A DNA stretch of 64,000 bases. Source: Bacillota bacterium (GTDB taxonomy: Bacteria; Bacillota; Clostridia; Oscillospirales; Ruminococcaceae). Shown here piece after piece: positions 1 to 7,600 of this stretch. The stretch spans positions 9,603 through 73,602 of the forward strand of contig JAEWRN010000030.1 in NCBI GenBank assembly GCA_023460035.1, in the 5' to 3' direction. The translations under genes and the position numbers were made by a program. Numbering within the stretch: position 1 is the stretch's first letter; each line of letters begins with the position of its first letter. The notes beneath the pieces were generated by a model. That model was not told where the DNA came from, made no database searches, and was given only the letters and a program-made list of their open reading frames with translations.

Positions 1-1
1 T

Positions 2-592
2 GTCCCAGCAGGTGCGCTGCGGCGTGGAGTTTTGAATAATGATGTACCAGGTCTCCGGTATGGGCTTGCATTAAATCAAAACGGGAAAAGTTTGTTGATT
101 GCAAGCGATTGCAAGTATGGATATCGCGGAGAAACCGGAACTTTAAGTTTGACTTTGATTAATAGCTCAACAAGCCCGGACCCGTATCCGGAAAGGGGTA
201 TCCACTCCATTACAATTTGGACGGGGAGTTTAAAGGCGGATGAAAAACAAGCATCTGATTTGGTAGATGAATGGAACCACGCGCTTTTTTACCAGCCGTC
301 AAATGCGCACCATGGGGTGCTGCCGATGGAAGAAAGCCTGTTCGCAGCTGAAACAGAGAATATTGTATTGTGTGCGGTGTCGCCAGAAAAGAAAAATGTT
401 TTGAATATGTTGCTGTATGAAACAACAGGTAAAACCGGAGAAATAACGATACAATTTAAAACAAAGGTACAATCAGCAAAGGCTAGCACGCTTTTTGAGC
501 AAGAGTCTGAAACTAAAATTTCTTTACAGGAAGATGCGGTACATTGTAAGCTGAAACCCTATCAACTGGCGCAAATACAAGTAAAACTATAA
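2..592 (+). CDS. GH38-type alpha-mannosidase, C-terminal fragment (runs off the left edge)
   Basis: The reading frame is open from the first bases of the window, so the gene begins outside it. The visible 196 residues resemble the C-terminal beta-sandwich region of glycoside hydrolase family 38: a Y-G-L-A-L strand, the stretch SDCKYGY, then SSTSPDPYPERGIHS, which matches the family's conserved '(N/S)DCKYGY ... SP..PDP..D.G.H' region. The catalytic GH38/middle domains are not in the window. GH38 enzymes trim alpha-mannosides. The stop codon (590-592) overlaps the first in-frame ATG of the next frame, and the real start of the GH76 gene lies 57 bp downstream, so the two are probably co-transcribed. 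Base composition is AT-richer than the genome right of 4 kb, suggesting acquisition by transfer. Confidence 0.75.
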   Translation, partial: VPAGALRRGVLNNDVPGLRYGLALNQNGKSLLIASDCKYGYRGETGTLSLTLINSSTSPDPYPERGIHSITIWTGSLKADEKQASDLVDEWNHALFYQPSNAHHGVLPMEESLFAAETENIVLCAVSPEKKNVLNMLLYETTGKTGEITIQFKTKVQSAKASTLFEQESETKISLQEDAVHCKLKPYQLAQIQVKL

Positions 593-648
593 TGGGAATA
601 AGTTTGAATTTTGGAAGGAATTATTTATCGAGTATAGGAGGACTCAAT

Positions 649-2313
649 ATGAGAAATTATCGGTATTTTCCCAAACGAATACTGGCGTTGCTGCTCACTC
701 TGAGTCTAATATTTTTTTATTTAACACCGTTTTATACAGTACATGCTTATACACGCAGTGCAGCTGACGAGGCAATGCAGGAATTCCAGACCTATTGCTA
801 CAACTCACAGACAAAATTATATTGGAACAATACAGATCATGGTGATGTGGCCGCAATTTGGACACATGCAATTTTTTGGAATATGGTATTGGATGCCTAT
901 GAGCGTACCGGGGACTCTGCATATCTTGAATTGAGCAATGATATCTACCAAGGCGGGTATGACCAATATGCCGGGTACGACTGGAGCAATCAAGAAGTCT
1001 GGTTTGTATTTGACGACTTGATGTGGTGGATTATGTCTATGGCGCGTGCTTATCAGGTTACGGGGAATACAGATTGTCTGAATACGGCAATTGCGGGTTT
1101 CGAAAACGTATACAGCCGTGCATACGACAGCACAAACGGAGGGATGTTTTGGGGTTTTGGGCCGGATGGTATGGGACGAGGTCACAAAAATTCTTGCATC
1201 AATTACCCTACGATTATCGCAGCCGTCGAGTTATATCAAATTACACAACAGGACCGTTATCTTAACATCGCCCAAGATCTGTACGCATGGGCTCGATCCA
1301 ATTTGTTCGATTCTGCTACAGGTAGCGTCCCTGACTTAATATCTGATACGGGTGATGTGGATTGGACCAATTATACCTATAACCAAGGAACAATGATTGG
1401 TGCGGCAGCTATGCTTTATTTGGAAACCGGCAATGCGAATTATCTGGCGGATGCCAATTTGGCCGCACAATATACGGAAAATGCGATGTGCAACAGTGAG
1501 GGGATATTGCCTGCAGAAGGTGATTGGAATGAGCAAGGATGTATGAAGGCAATTTTTGCACATTATATGGGCACTCTTGTTTATGATTGTGCACAAACAC
1601 AATGGCTCCCATGGATGTACACAAATGCAAATGCGGCTTGGAATCATCGGGATTCGCAACGCAACCTGATGTATCGTGATTACACAGTATTCTGTTCTAA
1701 TGGTATGATTCAATCATACGAAGCTTGCAGCGGAGTCGCTTTGTTACAAGTTTTTGAACCTGACGAAGAGGAGATGCCTCAGGCATTTACTACGCCAACT
1801 GTTACAGTGTATCAAGATGAGAACTACAGTGGAACAAGTGTCCAACTGAGGCCGGGCCGTTATACAACAGAAGCGCTAACAACGGCGGGTGTGCCGATTG
1901 ATTGGATGACTTCATGCAAAGTGCCGGAAAACTGTGTGCTTCAGATATTTGCAGAGGATAATTTTTCGGGTACTCTTTGGGAGCATACAGGGGATTGTGC
2001 TAACGTAGGTAATGAACAAAATGATAAAATGAAATCATGCATTGTCTATTACAAAAGCGGTGTAACTTTTTATGCGGATGATTTTTTCTGTGGTCAGTGT
2101 GTAACATTGGCGAAAGGAAGCTATACTTTGCAACAACTGCAAGCGTTGGGAATCCCAGACAACTGGATGTCTTCTTTAGCTGTGCCAGAAGGATGGAATG
2201 TTAGAGTTTATGCGGCGGATGGATTTGAAGGGACTTCATGGAATTTTAATAGGGGCACACATAATGTAGGGGCAGAATGTAATGATCAAATGTCGTCAGT
2301 AAGAATTTTTTAG
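649..2313 (+). CDS. Secreted GH76 family alpha-1,6-mannanase-like protein with two C-terminal beta/gamma-crystallin-like repeats
   Basis: 554 residues. The ATG at 649 is chosen over the upstream ATG at 592 because AGGAGG lies at 636-641 and the product then begins with a classic signal peptide (basic MRNYRYFPKR, long hydrophobic core, cleavage near TVHA). Residues about 35-380 look like an (alpha/alpha)6 GH76 domain; the acidic pair Asp122-Asp123 in VFDDLMWW corresponds to the paired catalytic aspartates of the family. The last about 170 residues hold two repeats, each with 'Y.D.NYSGTS'/'FYADDFFCGQ' strands, a P.(D/N)WM.S turn and an 'N..(N)DQMSS' strand, typical of beta/gamma-crystallin domains, possibly calcium- or sugar-binding. 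Likely role: extracellular endo-attack on yeast-type alpha-mannan, feeding the neighbouring GH38 enzyme. Confidence 0.8.
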   Translation: MRNYRYFPKRILALLLTLSLIFFYLTPFYTVHAYTRSAADEAMQEFQTYCYNSQTKLYWNNTDHGDVAAIWTHAIFWNMVLDAYERTGDSAYLELSNDIYQGGYDQYAGYDWSNQEVWFVFDDLMWWIMSMARAYQVTGNTDCLNTAIAGFENVYSRAYDSTNGGMFWGFGPDGMGRGHKNSCINYPTIIAAVELYQITQQDRYLNIAQDLYAWARSNLFDSATGSVPDLISDTGDVDWTNYTYNQGTMIGAAAMLYLETGNANYLADANLAAQYTENAMCNSEGILPAEGDWNEQGCMKAIFAHYMGTLVYDCAQTQWLPWMYTNANAAWNHRDSQRNLMYRDYTVFCSNGMIQSYEACSGVALLQVFEPDEEEMPQAFTTPTVTVYQDENYSGTSVQLRPGRYTTEALTTAGVPIDWMTSCKVPENCVLQIFAEDNFSGTLWEHTGDCANVGNEQNDKMKSCIVYYKSGVTFYADDFFCGQCVTLAKGSYTLQQLQALGIPDNWMSSLAVPEGWNVRVYAADGFEGTSWNFNRGTHNVGAECNDQMSSVRIF

Positions 2314-2389
2314 TATTTTGGTTTTATACATACCATCAAATCAATGCTTTTTACAACAAAGAAATGGCTTGTAGCGATATGGAAATAAA

Positions 2390-2422
2390 GAAAGCTGGGA
2401 CATCATGTCCCGGCTTTCTTTT
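2390..2422 (+). terminator. Intrinsic terminator after the GH38-GH76 pair
   Basis: A 12-bp near-perfect stem GAAAGCTGGGAC / GTCCCGGCTTTC with a 5-nt loop (ATCAT) is followed by a short T run. A close relative of this hairpin recurs at 3786-3814. Confidence 0.75.
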
Positions 2423-2521
2423 GTGACAGATAGGTGGTAACAGATGCCCTGATCCCGAAAAACCGAACCATTCGGAAAGTTAGTCCCTGTATGATAAACT
2501 ACAAATAAGGGACGCGTTAAA

Positions 2522-2766
2522 GCGAAGAAACGGTTTACACAGGAACAGAACATAAAAATAGCAAGCGAGCTGCGGATATTGCCCGCGAATATAACATCGC
2601 AGAGCAGGCTTTTTATCGCTGGAAAAGCAAATTCGGCGGAATGGAAGTCAGCGAAGCAAAACGCTTGAAACAGCTCGAAGAAGAAAATCGCCGTCTTAAA
2701 GAACGGGTAGTTGATTTAACGCTGGATAATCACATTTTAAAGGATATGTTCACAAAAAACGGATAA
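2522..2766 (+). pseudogene. IS3-family transposase OrfA remnant (frameshifted)
   Basis: Two frames must be joined: 2522 onward reads AKKRFTQEQNIKIASE, and 2572-2766 reads ADIAREYNIAEQAFYRWKS followed by KFGGMEV, an EAKRLKQLEEENRRLK leucine-zipper segment and LDNHILKDM, ending in TAA. This is the standard OrfA layout (helix-turn-helix then coiled coil). The frame break and missing codons at about 2570 show the gene is dead. Confidence 0.8.
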
Positions 2767-2789
2767 AGCCTGCTGACAAGAGTGTCATT

Positions 2790-2991
2790 GGCAAGTTACG
2801 GGGCGAATGCTTTAACCAGAATTGGTTTGCGAATATTTCCGAAGCAAAGAAAACCGTTGAATTCTGGCATCAAAAATACAATCACGAGAGGCCACATTCC
2901 GCATTGGATAATTTGACCCCAGATGAGTATATACTTAAGATTTCAGGGCGAAAACTAACTTTTGTAGTGGTCGGATTTCGGGGACGGGTCA
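2790..2991 (+). pseudogene. IS3-family transposase OrfB (DDE) C-terminal remnant
   Basis: The translation GKLRGECFNQNWF, AKKTVEFWHQKYNHERPHS and ALDNLTPDEY is the end of an rve-type IS3 OrfB, including the catalytic glutamate context (LRGEC) and the NHERPHSAL signature. The N-terminal two thirds with both aspartates are missing: the fragment follows the orfA stop almost directly. The frame stays open past the element's end to 3137 by read-through into flanking DNA. Confidence 0.8.
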
Positions 2992-3785
2992 AAACTGGAA
3001 TATCTTGGGGCCTTTATGCGCACCGGTTTGAGTGTGGTGTAAATTCTTATGGTGGCCAAACAGGCAAGCACGGAGGGACAGCGTATTATATAAAATTTGT
3101 CCCTCTACAAGTTTACAAACACAGAATAAGCCGGTAAAATTAGTCACAAAGCTGAGGGCAAACAAAAAAGCCCTCATAGGTGAAACAGATGTTAGAGCGT
3201 CTGCCACACCGTGCGCCACAGGATGATAGCACATCCAGTGACTGATGAGAGGCTTTATCTGCGCCATTATAAATGGCGTTTGGTATAGATGTCAACTGTC
3301 GCTGGATACCGCAAGGTATTCGGCGTTTTTTTGTTGACACGCACTTTGAAAAACAGACCGTCAGTTCATTCCTCACAGGGCGTCGCTTCTGGGCTTTTAC
3401 TTTCTGCTGGTGACACAGCAGAAAAGCACAGATGCGGCGGCAACGGGCGTGTTCTCAAAGTTGTTGATGAGGTAAAATCCGCTTATGTGGGGGCGATCAC
3501 CCGTTTGAAGACGGCGCACCCAGCAGCGAAAGAGGGCCGACAGCGCTTGCTTTTGCAGCCCCAGTGGTACGGGGCCGACGTGCGATAAAAGCATAAGCGG
3601 TAACAATTAGGCCAGCCGCGCCACCTGATGAAAAGGGATGTGGGCACGGGGCCACTTGCGAAGAGAAAGTAGGAACAAAACCAAAGTCGGGCGATGCCTA
3701 AATTGGGTTTTGTGCTGTGCTGTGCTGCTTACCGGCAGTAGCCAAATCAACCGAAAAACATAAAAACCTATGCTTTCGTTTATGA
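2992..3785. other. Non-coding accessory stretch, no recognisable gene
   Basis: About 0.8 kb between the IS remnant and the tRNA-side hairpins. Short open frames exist on both strands (for example 3289-3588 plus and 3397-3606 minus), but none has a good ribosome-binding site, a known domain or consistent codon use. It contains several dyads: GAGGGC/GCCCTC at 3154-3175, CGCCATT/AATGGCG at 3272-3288, and an 11-bp hairpin with GCAA loop and T run at 3300-3332. It may be debris of a mobile element or a structured RNA region. Confidence 0.5.
3300..3332 (+). terminator. Terminator-like hairpin with GCAA tetraloop
   Basis: CGCTGGATACC pairs fully (two G-U pairs) with GGTATTCGGCG around a GCAA loop, followed by seven T. 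No gene is evident immediately upstream. Confidence 0.55.
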
Positions 3786-3814
3786 GAAAGCTGGGACCAA
3801 TGGTCCCAGACTTT
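3786..3814. repeat. Second copy of the AAAGCTGGGAC hairpin
   Basis: GAAAGCTGGGACCA ... TGGTCCCAGACTTT forms a hairpin nearly identical in its 5' arm to the terminator at 2390-2422. The two copies bracket the IS remnant and the non-coding stretch. Confidence 0.6.
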
Positions 3815-3819
3815 TGATT

Positions 3820-3877
3820 AAAAAAAAGCATAGCAATGCGTCTTACGCCTTTGGCGCGGGTGCATTGCTATGCTTTT
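3820..3877 (-). terminator. Terminator of the tRNA-Thr/tRNA-Tyr transcript
   Basis: On the minus strand, GCATAGCAATGC pairs with GCATTGCTATGC across an about 22-nt apical region (itself with a GCGCC/GGCG dyad) and is followed by eight T. It lies immediately 3' of tRNA-Tyr. Confidence 0.8.
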
Positions 3878-3881
3878 GTTT

Positions 3882-3967
3882 TGGTGGGAGCGGGTGGATT
3901 CGAACCACCGTAGCCGTACGGCAACAGATTTACAGTCTGCCCCCTTTGACCGCTCGGGAACACTCCC
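3882..3967 (-). tRNA. tRNA-Tyr (GTA anticodon)
   Basis: Reverse-strand class II tRNA: acceptor stem GGGAGTG/CGCTCCC, long variable arm, T-arm GGTTCGAATCC, and encoded A-CCA 3' end. The anticodon loop reads CTGTAAA, anticodon GTA. It sits next to the lower-GC accessory region on its 3' side, a common integration position. Confidence 0.96.
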
Positions 3968-3988
3968 ATATTTAACTAAACGAACTGG

Positions 3989-4064
3989 TGGAGCTGGTGG
4001 ACGGACTTGAACCCCCGGCCTGCTGATTACAAATCAGCTGCTCTACCAACTGAGCTACACCAGC
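3989..4064 (-). tRNA. tRNA-Thr (TGT anticodon)
   Basis: Reverse-strand tRNA with acceptor GCTGGTG/CACCAGC, D-arm AGCTCAGTTGGTAGAGC, anticodon loop TTTGTAA (TGT), T-arm GGTTCAAGTCC and encoded CCA. About 20 bp upstream of tRNA-Tyr on the same strand, so both are read as one transcript. Confidence 0.96.
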
Positions 4065-4190
4065 AGAATCGTGCTTGATTAATATATCATATCGCGCCAA
4101 AGCTTGTCAACCCCTTTTTGACGAAAACGGGTGTTTTTTGCCCACATGAGACCCCAGTGCCGCCGGCAGGCGCCGGGGGGTAATTTTACT

Positions 4191-4218
4191 TTGCAAGGGG
4201 GGCAAAAAGAGGTACAAT
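4191..4218 (+). promoter_or_regulatory. Sigma-A promoter of the beta-CASP gene
   Basis: TTGCAA at 4191-4196 and TACAAT at 4213-4218 with a 16-bp spacer. A CGGCAC-type hairpin (4232-4258) lies in the leader. Confidence 0.6.
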
Positions 4219-4280
4219 AATAAAAAAGCACAAAGTGCCGGCCCTGGTGCGGCACTTACCACAAGAAAGGCGGTTTTGTA

Positions 4281-5855
4281 ATGAAGCTTCAATTTCTTGG
4301 CGCGGCACAAACGGTGACGGGCTCTGCCCACCTATTGACGGCGGGCGGCAAACGGCTGCTGGTCGACTTTGGTATGTTTCAGGGCAAGGACGCCGAGCGT
4401 GAGCACGAGCTGCCCTGCCCGGCGGGCGAGATCGACTTCGTCGTATCTACCCACGCGCATATTGACCACACCGGACACCTGCCGCTGCTGGTGCGCGGCG
4501 GGTACCATGGCGAGATTTTTTCAACCGAGGCCACGGCAAAGCTGGCGCGCATTTTATTGGCAGACAGTGCGCACATTCAAAAAATGGATACCGAGTGGGA
4601 AAACCGCAAGCGCCGTCGCAAGGGGCTGCCACCGGTCGACCCGCTTTACACGGCAGAGGAGGCGCAGCGCGCCGCTGCGCTGTTTCACCCGATGGAGTAC
4701 GGAGAAAAGCTGACCCTTTCGCCTGAATTCACCATTCGCCTGGTCGACGCCGGGCATATTTTGGGCTCTGCTATTGTGGAGGTGTGGGCCACAGAGGGCA
4801 CCACCACCAGCAAGGTGGTGTTTTCGGGCGATTTGGGCAACCTGAACCAGCCCATTTTAAAGGACCCGCAATTTGTGCAGGAGGCCGACGTGCTGCTGAT
4901 CGAGTCGACTTATGGCAACCGGGTACACCCCGAAGCGGGGGATGTGAAAGCCCAACTGACAAAGGTGATTTTTGACACCTTTGCTCGGGGCGGCAAAGTG
5001 GTGATTCCGGCGTTTGCCGTGGGCCGCACGCAAGAGCTGCTGTACTATTTGCGCGAGTTGTACCATGCGGGTACCTTTAAACAATACGAGCGCTGCCCGG
5101 TCTTTCTTGATTCGCCCCTGGCAATTGAGGCGACCCAGATCTTTAACGAGTCGGACAGTGACGATTACTATGACCGCGAAGCCCGTGCCGCCATTGCGCG
5201 CGGGGAGGAAATTCTTGAGTTCCCGCAGCTCAAGCTTTCGGTTACGGCAGACGACTCGCGCAGCATCAATGAATATGAGGGCAGCTGCATTATCATTTCG
5301 GCGTCCGGCATGTGCGACGCAGGGCGCATCCGCCACCATTTAAAATATACCCTGTGGGACGAGCGCAATACGGTATTGCTGGTGGGCTTTCAGGCCGAGG
5401 GCACACTGGGGCGCCGGTTGCTTGGCGGCGAAAAACAGGTGCGGCTGCTGGGCGATGAAATTGCGGTAAAAGCGCAGGTTGAAAGCATTGCGGGCCTGTC
5501 TGCCCACGCCGACCGCAACGGCCTGCTGCGCTGGGTGAACGGGTTTACCCAAAAGCCGCAAAAGGTGTTCGTCATCCACGGTGAGCCTGAAGCGGCGCTG
5601 GATTTTGTGAAAACGCTGAAAGAAGACCTTGGGCTTGACGCGGTGGCACCGCAGATTGGCGAAAGCGCCGACCTGCTGGCACAGACAGCCCGCCTGACGG
5701 CAGCTGGCAGCCACCCGCAGGCCGAAAGTGTCACGCTGACACAACTAATTGCCCAGCTGCAAACGCTGCAAAACAGCGGCACGGTGCTCCCCGCCGAGCA
5801 ACTGTCACAACTTGCCGGTGCGGTGCACGCCGCAATGGCGGGCACAAGGCGGTAA
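4281..5855 (+). CDS. Metallo-beta-lactamase/beta-CASP family RNA-specific hydrolase
   Basis: 524 residues. N-terminal metallo-beta-lactamase fold with the zinc motif STHAHIDHTGH (HxHxDH) near residue 55, AGHILGSA near 155 and SGDLG near 180; the middle beta-CASP insert has AFAVGRTQELLY, and the C-terminal part carries ISASGMCDAGRIRHHL and LSAHAD. This is the layout of the YSH1/RNase J-related beta-CASP hydrolases that cleave RNA; the housekeeping RNase J proteins themselves differ in length and C-terminal domain. Start ATG at 4281 follows AAAGGCGG. Monocistronic between its own promoter and terminator. The substrate in bacteria is not settled for this subfamily. Confidence 0.85.
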   Translation: MKLQFLGAAQTVTGSAHLLTAGGKRLLVDFGMFQGKDAEREHELPCPAGEIDFVVSTHAHIDHTGHLPLLVRGGYHGEIFSTEATAKLARILLADSAHIQKMDTEWENRKRRRKGLPPVDPLYTAEEAQRAAALFHPMEYGEKLTLSPEFTIRLVDAGHILGSAIVEVWATEGTTTSKVVFSGDLGNLNQPILKDPQFVQEADVLLIESTYGNRVHPEAGDVKAQLTKVIFDTFARGGKVVIPAFAVGRTQELLYYLRELYHAGTFKQYERCPVFLDSPLAIEATQIFNESDSDDYYDREARAAIARGEEILEFPQLKLSVTADDSRSINEYEGSCIIISASGMCDAGRIRHHLKYTLWDERNTVLLVGFQAEGTLGRRLLGGEKQVRLLGDEIAVKAQVESIAGLSAHADRNGLLRWVNGFTQKPQKVFVIHGEPEAALDFVKTLKEDLGLDAVAPQIGESADLLAQTARLTAAGSHPQAESVTLTQLIAQLQTLQNSGTVLPAEQLSQLAGAVHAAMAGTRR

Positions 5856-5895
5856 CGGTATTCGTTACTTTAATTGCCGTTCAAAAAACACGTGG

Positions 5896-5928
5896 CCCCG
5901 CCGCTACAAAATCGCGGCGGGGTTTTTT
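5896..5928 (+). terminator. Terminator of the beta-CASP gene
   Basis: CCCCGCCGC / GCGGCGGGG stem with a 9-nt loop and six T. Confidence 0.9.
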
Positions 5929-6110
5929 GCGAAACAAAAGGTAACAAAACACTGCAAAAAAATTAATATATCCGCAACTGTGTTACATACTTTGAATTTG
6001 CAAATAAAACGACAAAAAACCGTCTTTTTTCGTATGGATTTTCAATTAGAAATCAGCTAAAATAAGACCTAGTTGGCCATGTTTGCACTAGAGAGAAAAG
6101 GGGCGGTAAT

Positions 6111-6965
6111 TTGAGCGGCGTTCATATTTTAACGAATTCAGTGTCGGACATTTCGCCGGCCTTTGCGCGGGAGCTTGGGGTCACGCTGATCCCGGACACC
6201 ATTGCGTTTGGGCCGGGCCGGCAATACCTGAATAATGTGGACATTGACCCGCCGGCGCTTTACCGCGAGCTAGCAAACGCCCCCAAGCTGCCCACGACCG
6301 CGCACCCCAACATTTCCCAGTTTACCGAGGCATTTACCGCGGCGGCGCCCGGTGCAAGCGAATTGCTGTGCATCAGCCTGACCAGTAAAATGTCCGGCTC
6401 GTGTAATACGGCGGGCACGGCCAAAAAGCTGCTGCAAGAGCAGGGCTTTGCGCTGCCCATCACGGTGTACGATTCACTGCAGGTGTCGTTTGGGCAGGCC
6501 GTGCTGGTGTCAGAGGCGGCGCAGATGGCAAAGCAGGGGGCGACTGCCGCCGAAATTGTCGCCCGGCTGGATGAATTGCGCGAGCATGTGGGGGTTTATT
6601 TTGTAATGCCCTCGCTGGCAAACGCGCGCAAGGGTGGCCGTGTGGGTGCTATTCGGGTGCTGGCGGCCGATTTATTAAAGGTAAAACCCATTTTAATGTT
6701 CCGCGACGGCCTGGTGCGGGATGTCGGCATTGTGCGCGGCATGGACGCGGGCATCGACCGCGTGGTAGAGCATTACCGCACCCGCGCCCGGTATGGGCAA
6801 GAGGTTTTTTTGTTCCATGCTGACCGCGAAGAAAAAGCAAAAGAGGTCGCGGCGCGCATTCAGGCAATCGACCCCGCGGCGCATATTCGCATTGAATGGG
6901 TGGGCGCGGTGATTGGCATTTACACCGGGGCAGGCTGTATCGGCGCCGCCTTTCGCGAGATATGA
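6111..6965 (+). CDS. DegV family fatty-acid-binding protein
   Basis: 284 residues, TTG start after AAAGGGG. The sequence follows the DegV fold: N-terminal HILTNSVSDISPAFARELGVTLIPDTI, the T-T-A-H-P segment contributing to the lipid pocket, LTSKMSGSCNTA, the YDSLQVSFGQ strand and ANARKGGRVG, then LLKVKPIL. DegV/FakB proteins hold a single fatty acid; in Gram-positives FakB presents it to the kinase FakA for phosphorylation. No FakA (DAK-domain) gene lies nearby, so this copy may instead serve the adjoining genes. The stop overlaps the next start by 4 bp (ATGA), implying translational coupling with the membrane protein at 6962 and the GH3 gene after it. Confidence 0.85.
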   Translation: MSGVHILTNSVSDISPAFARELGVTLIPDTIAFGPGRQYLNNVDIDPPALYRELANAPKLPTTAHPNISQFTEAFTAAAPGASELLCISLTSKMSGSCNTAGTAKKLLQEQGFALPITVYDSLQVSFGQAVLVSEAAQMAKQGATAAEIVARLDELREHVGVYFVMPSLANARKGGRVGAIRVLAADLLKVKPILMFRDGLVRDVGIVRGMDAGIDRVVEHYRTRARYGQEVFLFHADREEKAKEVAARIQAIDPAAHIRIEWVGAVIGIYTGAGCIGAAFREI

Positions 6966-7540
6966 CGGTGCTGCTGCTGGCGGGCGCCGCCTCCTTTGGG
7001 CTGATGGCGCTGTCGGACGCGCTTTGTGTGTTTGCCCGGCGGCCCGCGGCGCGCGGGCTGTTTGTGGCGGGGCAGCTGCTGCTGGTGCTGGCCACCACGC
7101 TGCTGCTTTGGCGCACGGGTGCCGGGGCGCCGGCAGCACAGCCGTTGCGGCTGTTGTGGCTGCCGGTTTTGGGTGCCGGGGCTTTTGCACTGTGCGACAC
7201 CCTGTTTTTTGCACTGCCCGCAGGGGGCAGCGGCCTGCTGCCGCCAAAAGCAACGGGCCTGCGCCCGCTGATTGACACCGGCATGTTTGCACTGTGCCGC
7301 CACCCGGGGGTGCTGTGGCTGGGCCTTGTGTACCTTGCGCTGTGGGGCCTTTTGGGCGGTGGTACGCTGCTGTGGGCCTTTGTGTTGTTTTTTGCGCTGG
7401 ATGTGCTGTACGTGCTTTGGCAGGATATCTGGCTGTTCCCGCGCAGTATTGCGGGGTATGCCGCATACCGGCAGCGCACCCCATTTTTGGTGCCCACGCC
7501 GCGCAGTGTGCGCGCGTGCATCGCATCGTTTCGCCGCTAA
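6962..7540 (+). CDS. Integral membrane protein related to isoprenylcysteine/phospholipid methyltransferases
   Basis: 192 residues with about five hydrophobic helices. The C-terminal half reads IDTGMFALCRHPGVLWLGLVY and later Y.AYRQRTPFLVPTP, resembling the 'GpYryvRHPmYlG' and 'Y..Y...vP.fiP' signatures of the ICMT/PEMT methyltransferase fold, which methylates membrane-embedded substrates with S-adenosylmethionine. The match is partial, so a non-catalytic relative is possible. Start ATG at 6962 overlaps the degV stop; an upstream in-frame extension to 6896 inside degV is less likely. Probable operon member with the flanking degV and GH3 genes. Confidence 0.6.
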   Translation: MTVLLLAGAASFGLMALSDALCVFARRPAARGLFVAGQLLLVLATTLLLWRTGAGAPAAQPLRLLWLPVLGAGAFALCDTLFFALPAGGSGLLPPKATGLRPLIDTGMFALCRHPGVLWLGLVYLALWGLLGGGTLLWAFVLFFALDVLYVLWQDIWLFPRSIAGYAAYRQRTPFLVPTPRSVRACIASFRR

Positions 7541-7600
7541 AATTTTTGTAGATTACCAGCTGCCGCCTGCCGGGTGCCAGCTGAAAAGGAGGGCCGCAAA

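Larger units (their letters stand above)
2445..2991 (+). mobile_element. Decayed IS3-family insertion sequence with internal deletion
   Basis: The segment begins with TGCCC and ends with GGGTCA, the TG...CA ends expected of IS3-family elements. The outer about 40 bp (2445-2484 and 2952-2991) form imperfect inverted repeats: both read, outward in, as a CCCGAAA core, an A/T-rich stretch and AAAGTTAGT. Between them lie remnants of both transposase frames, orfA (frameshifted) and only the last third of orfB. At about 547 bp the copy is far shorter than a complete element of about 1.2-1.5 kb, so it cannot encode its own transposase. No convincing target-site duplication flanks it. Confidence 0.75.

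Noticed and set aside
2904..3137. ORF that looks like a 77-residue gene
   Set aside because: Its first part is the tail of the IS3 OrfB and the rest is read-through into flanking DNA, so it is not an independent gene.
2989..3267. 92-codon minus-strand ORF overlapping the IS3 right end
   Set aside because: Runs through the element's end and hairpins; the composition is not protein-like and no start signal is present.
3289..3588. 99-codon plus-strand ORF in the gene-less stretch
   Set aside because: No ribosome-binding site at the start, no recognisable motif, starts inside a terminator-like hairpin, and equally long ORFs exist on the other strand.
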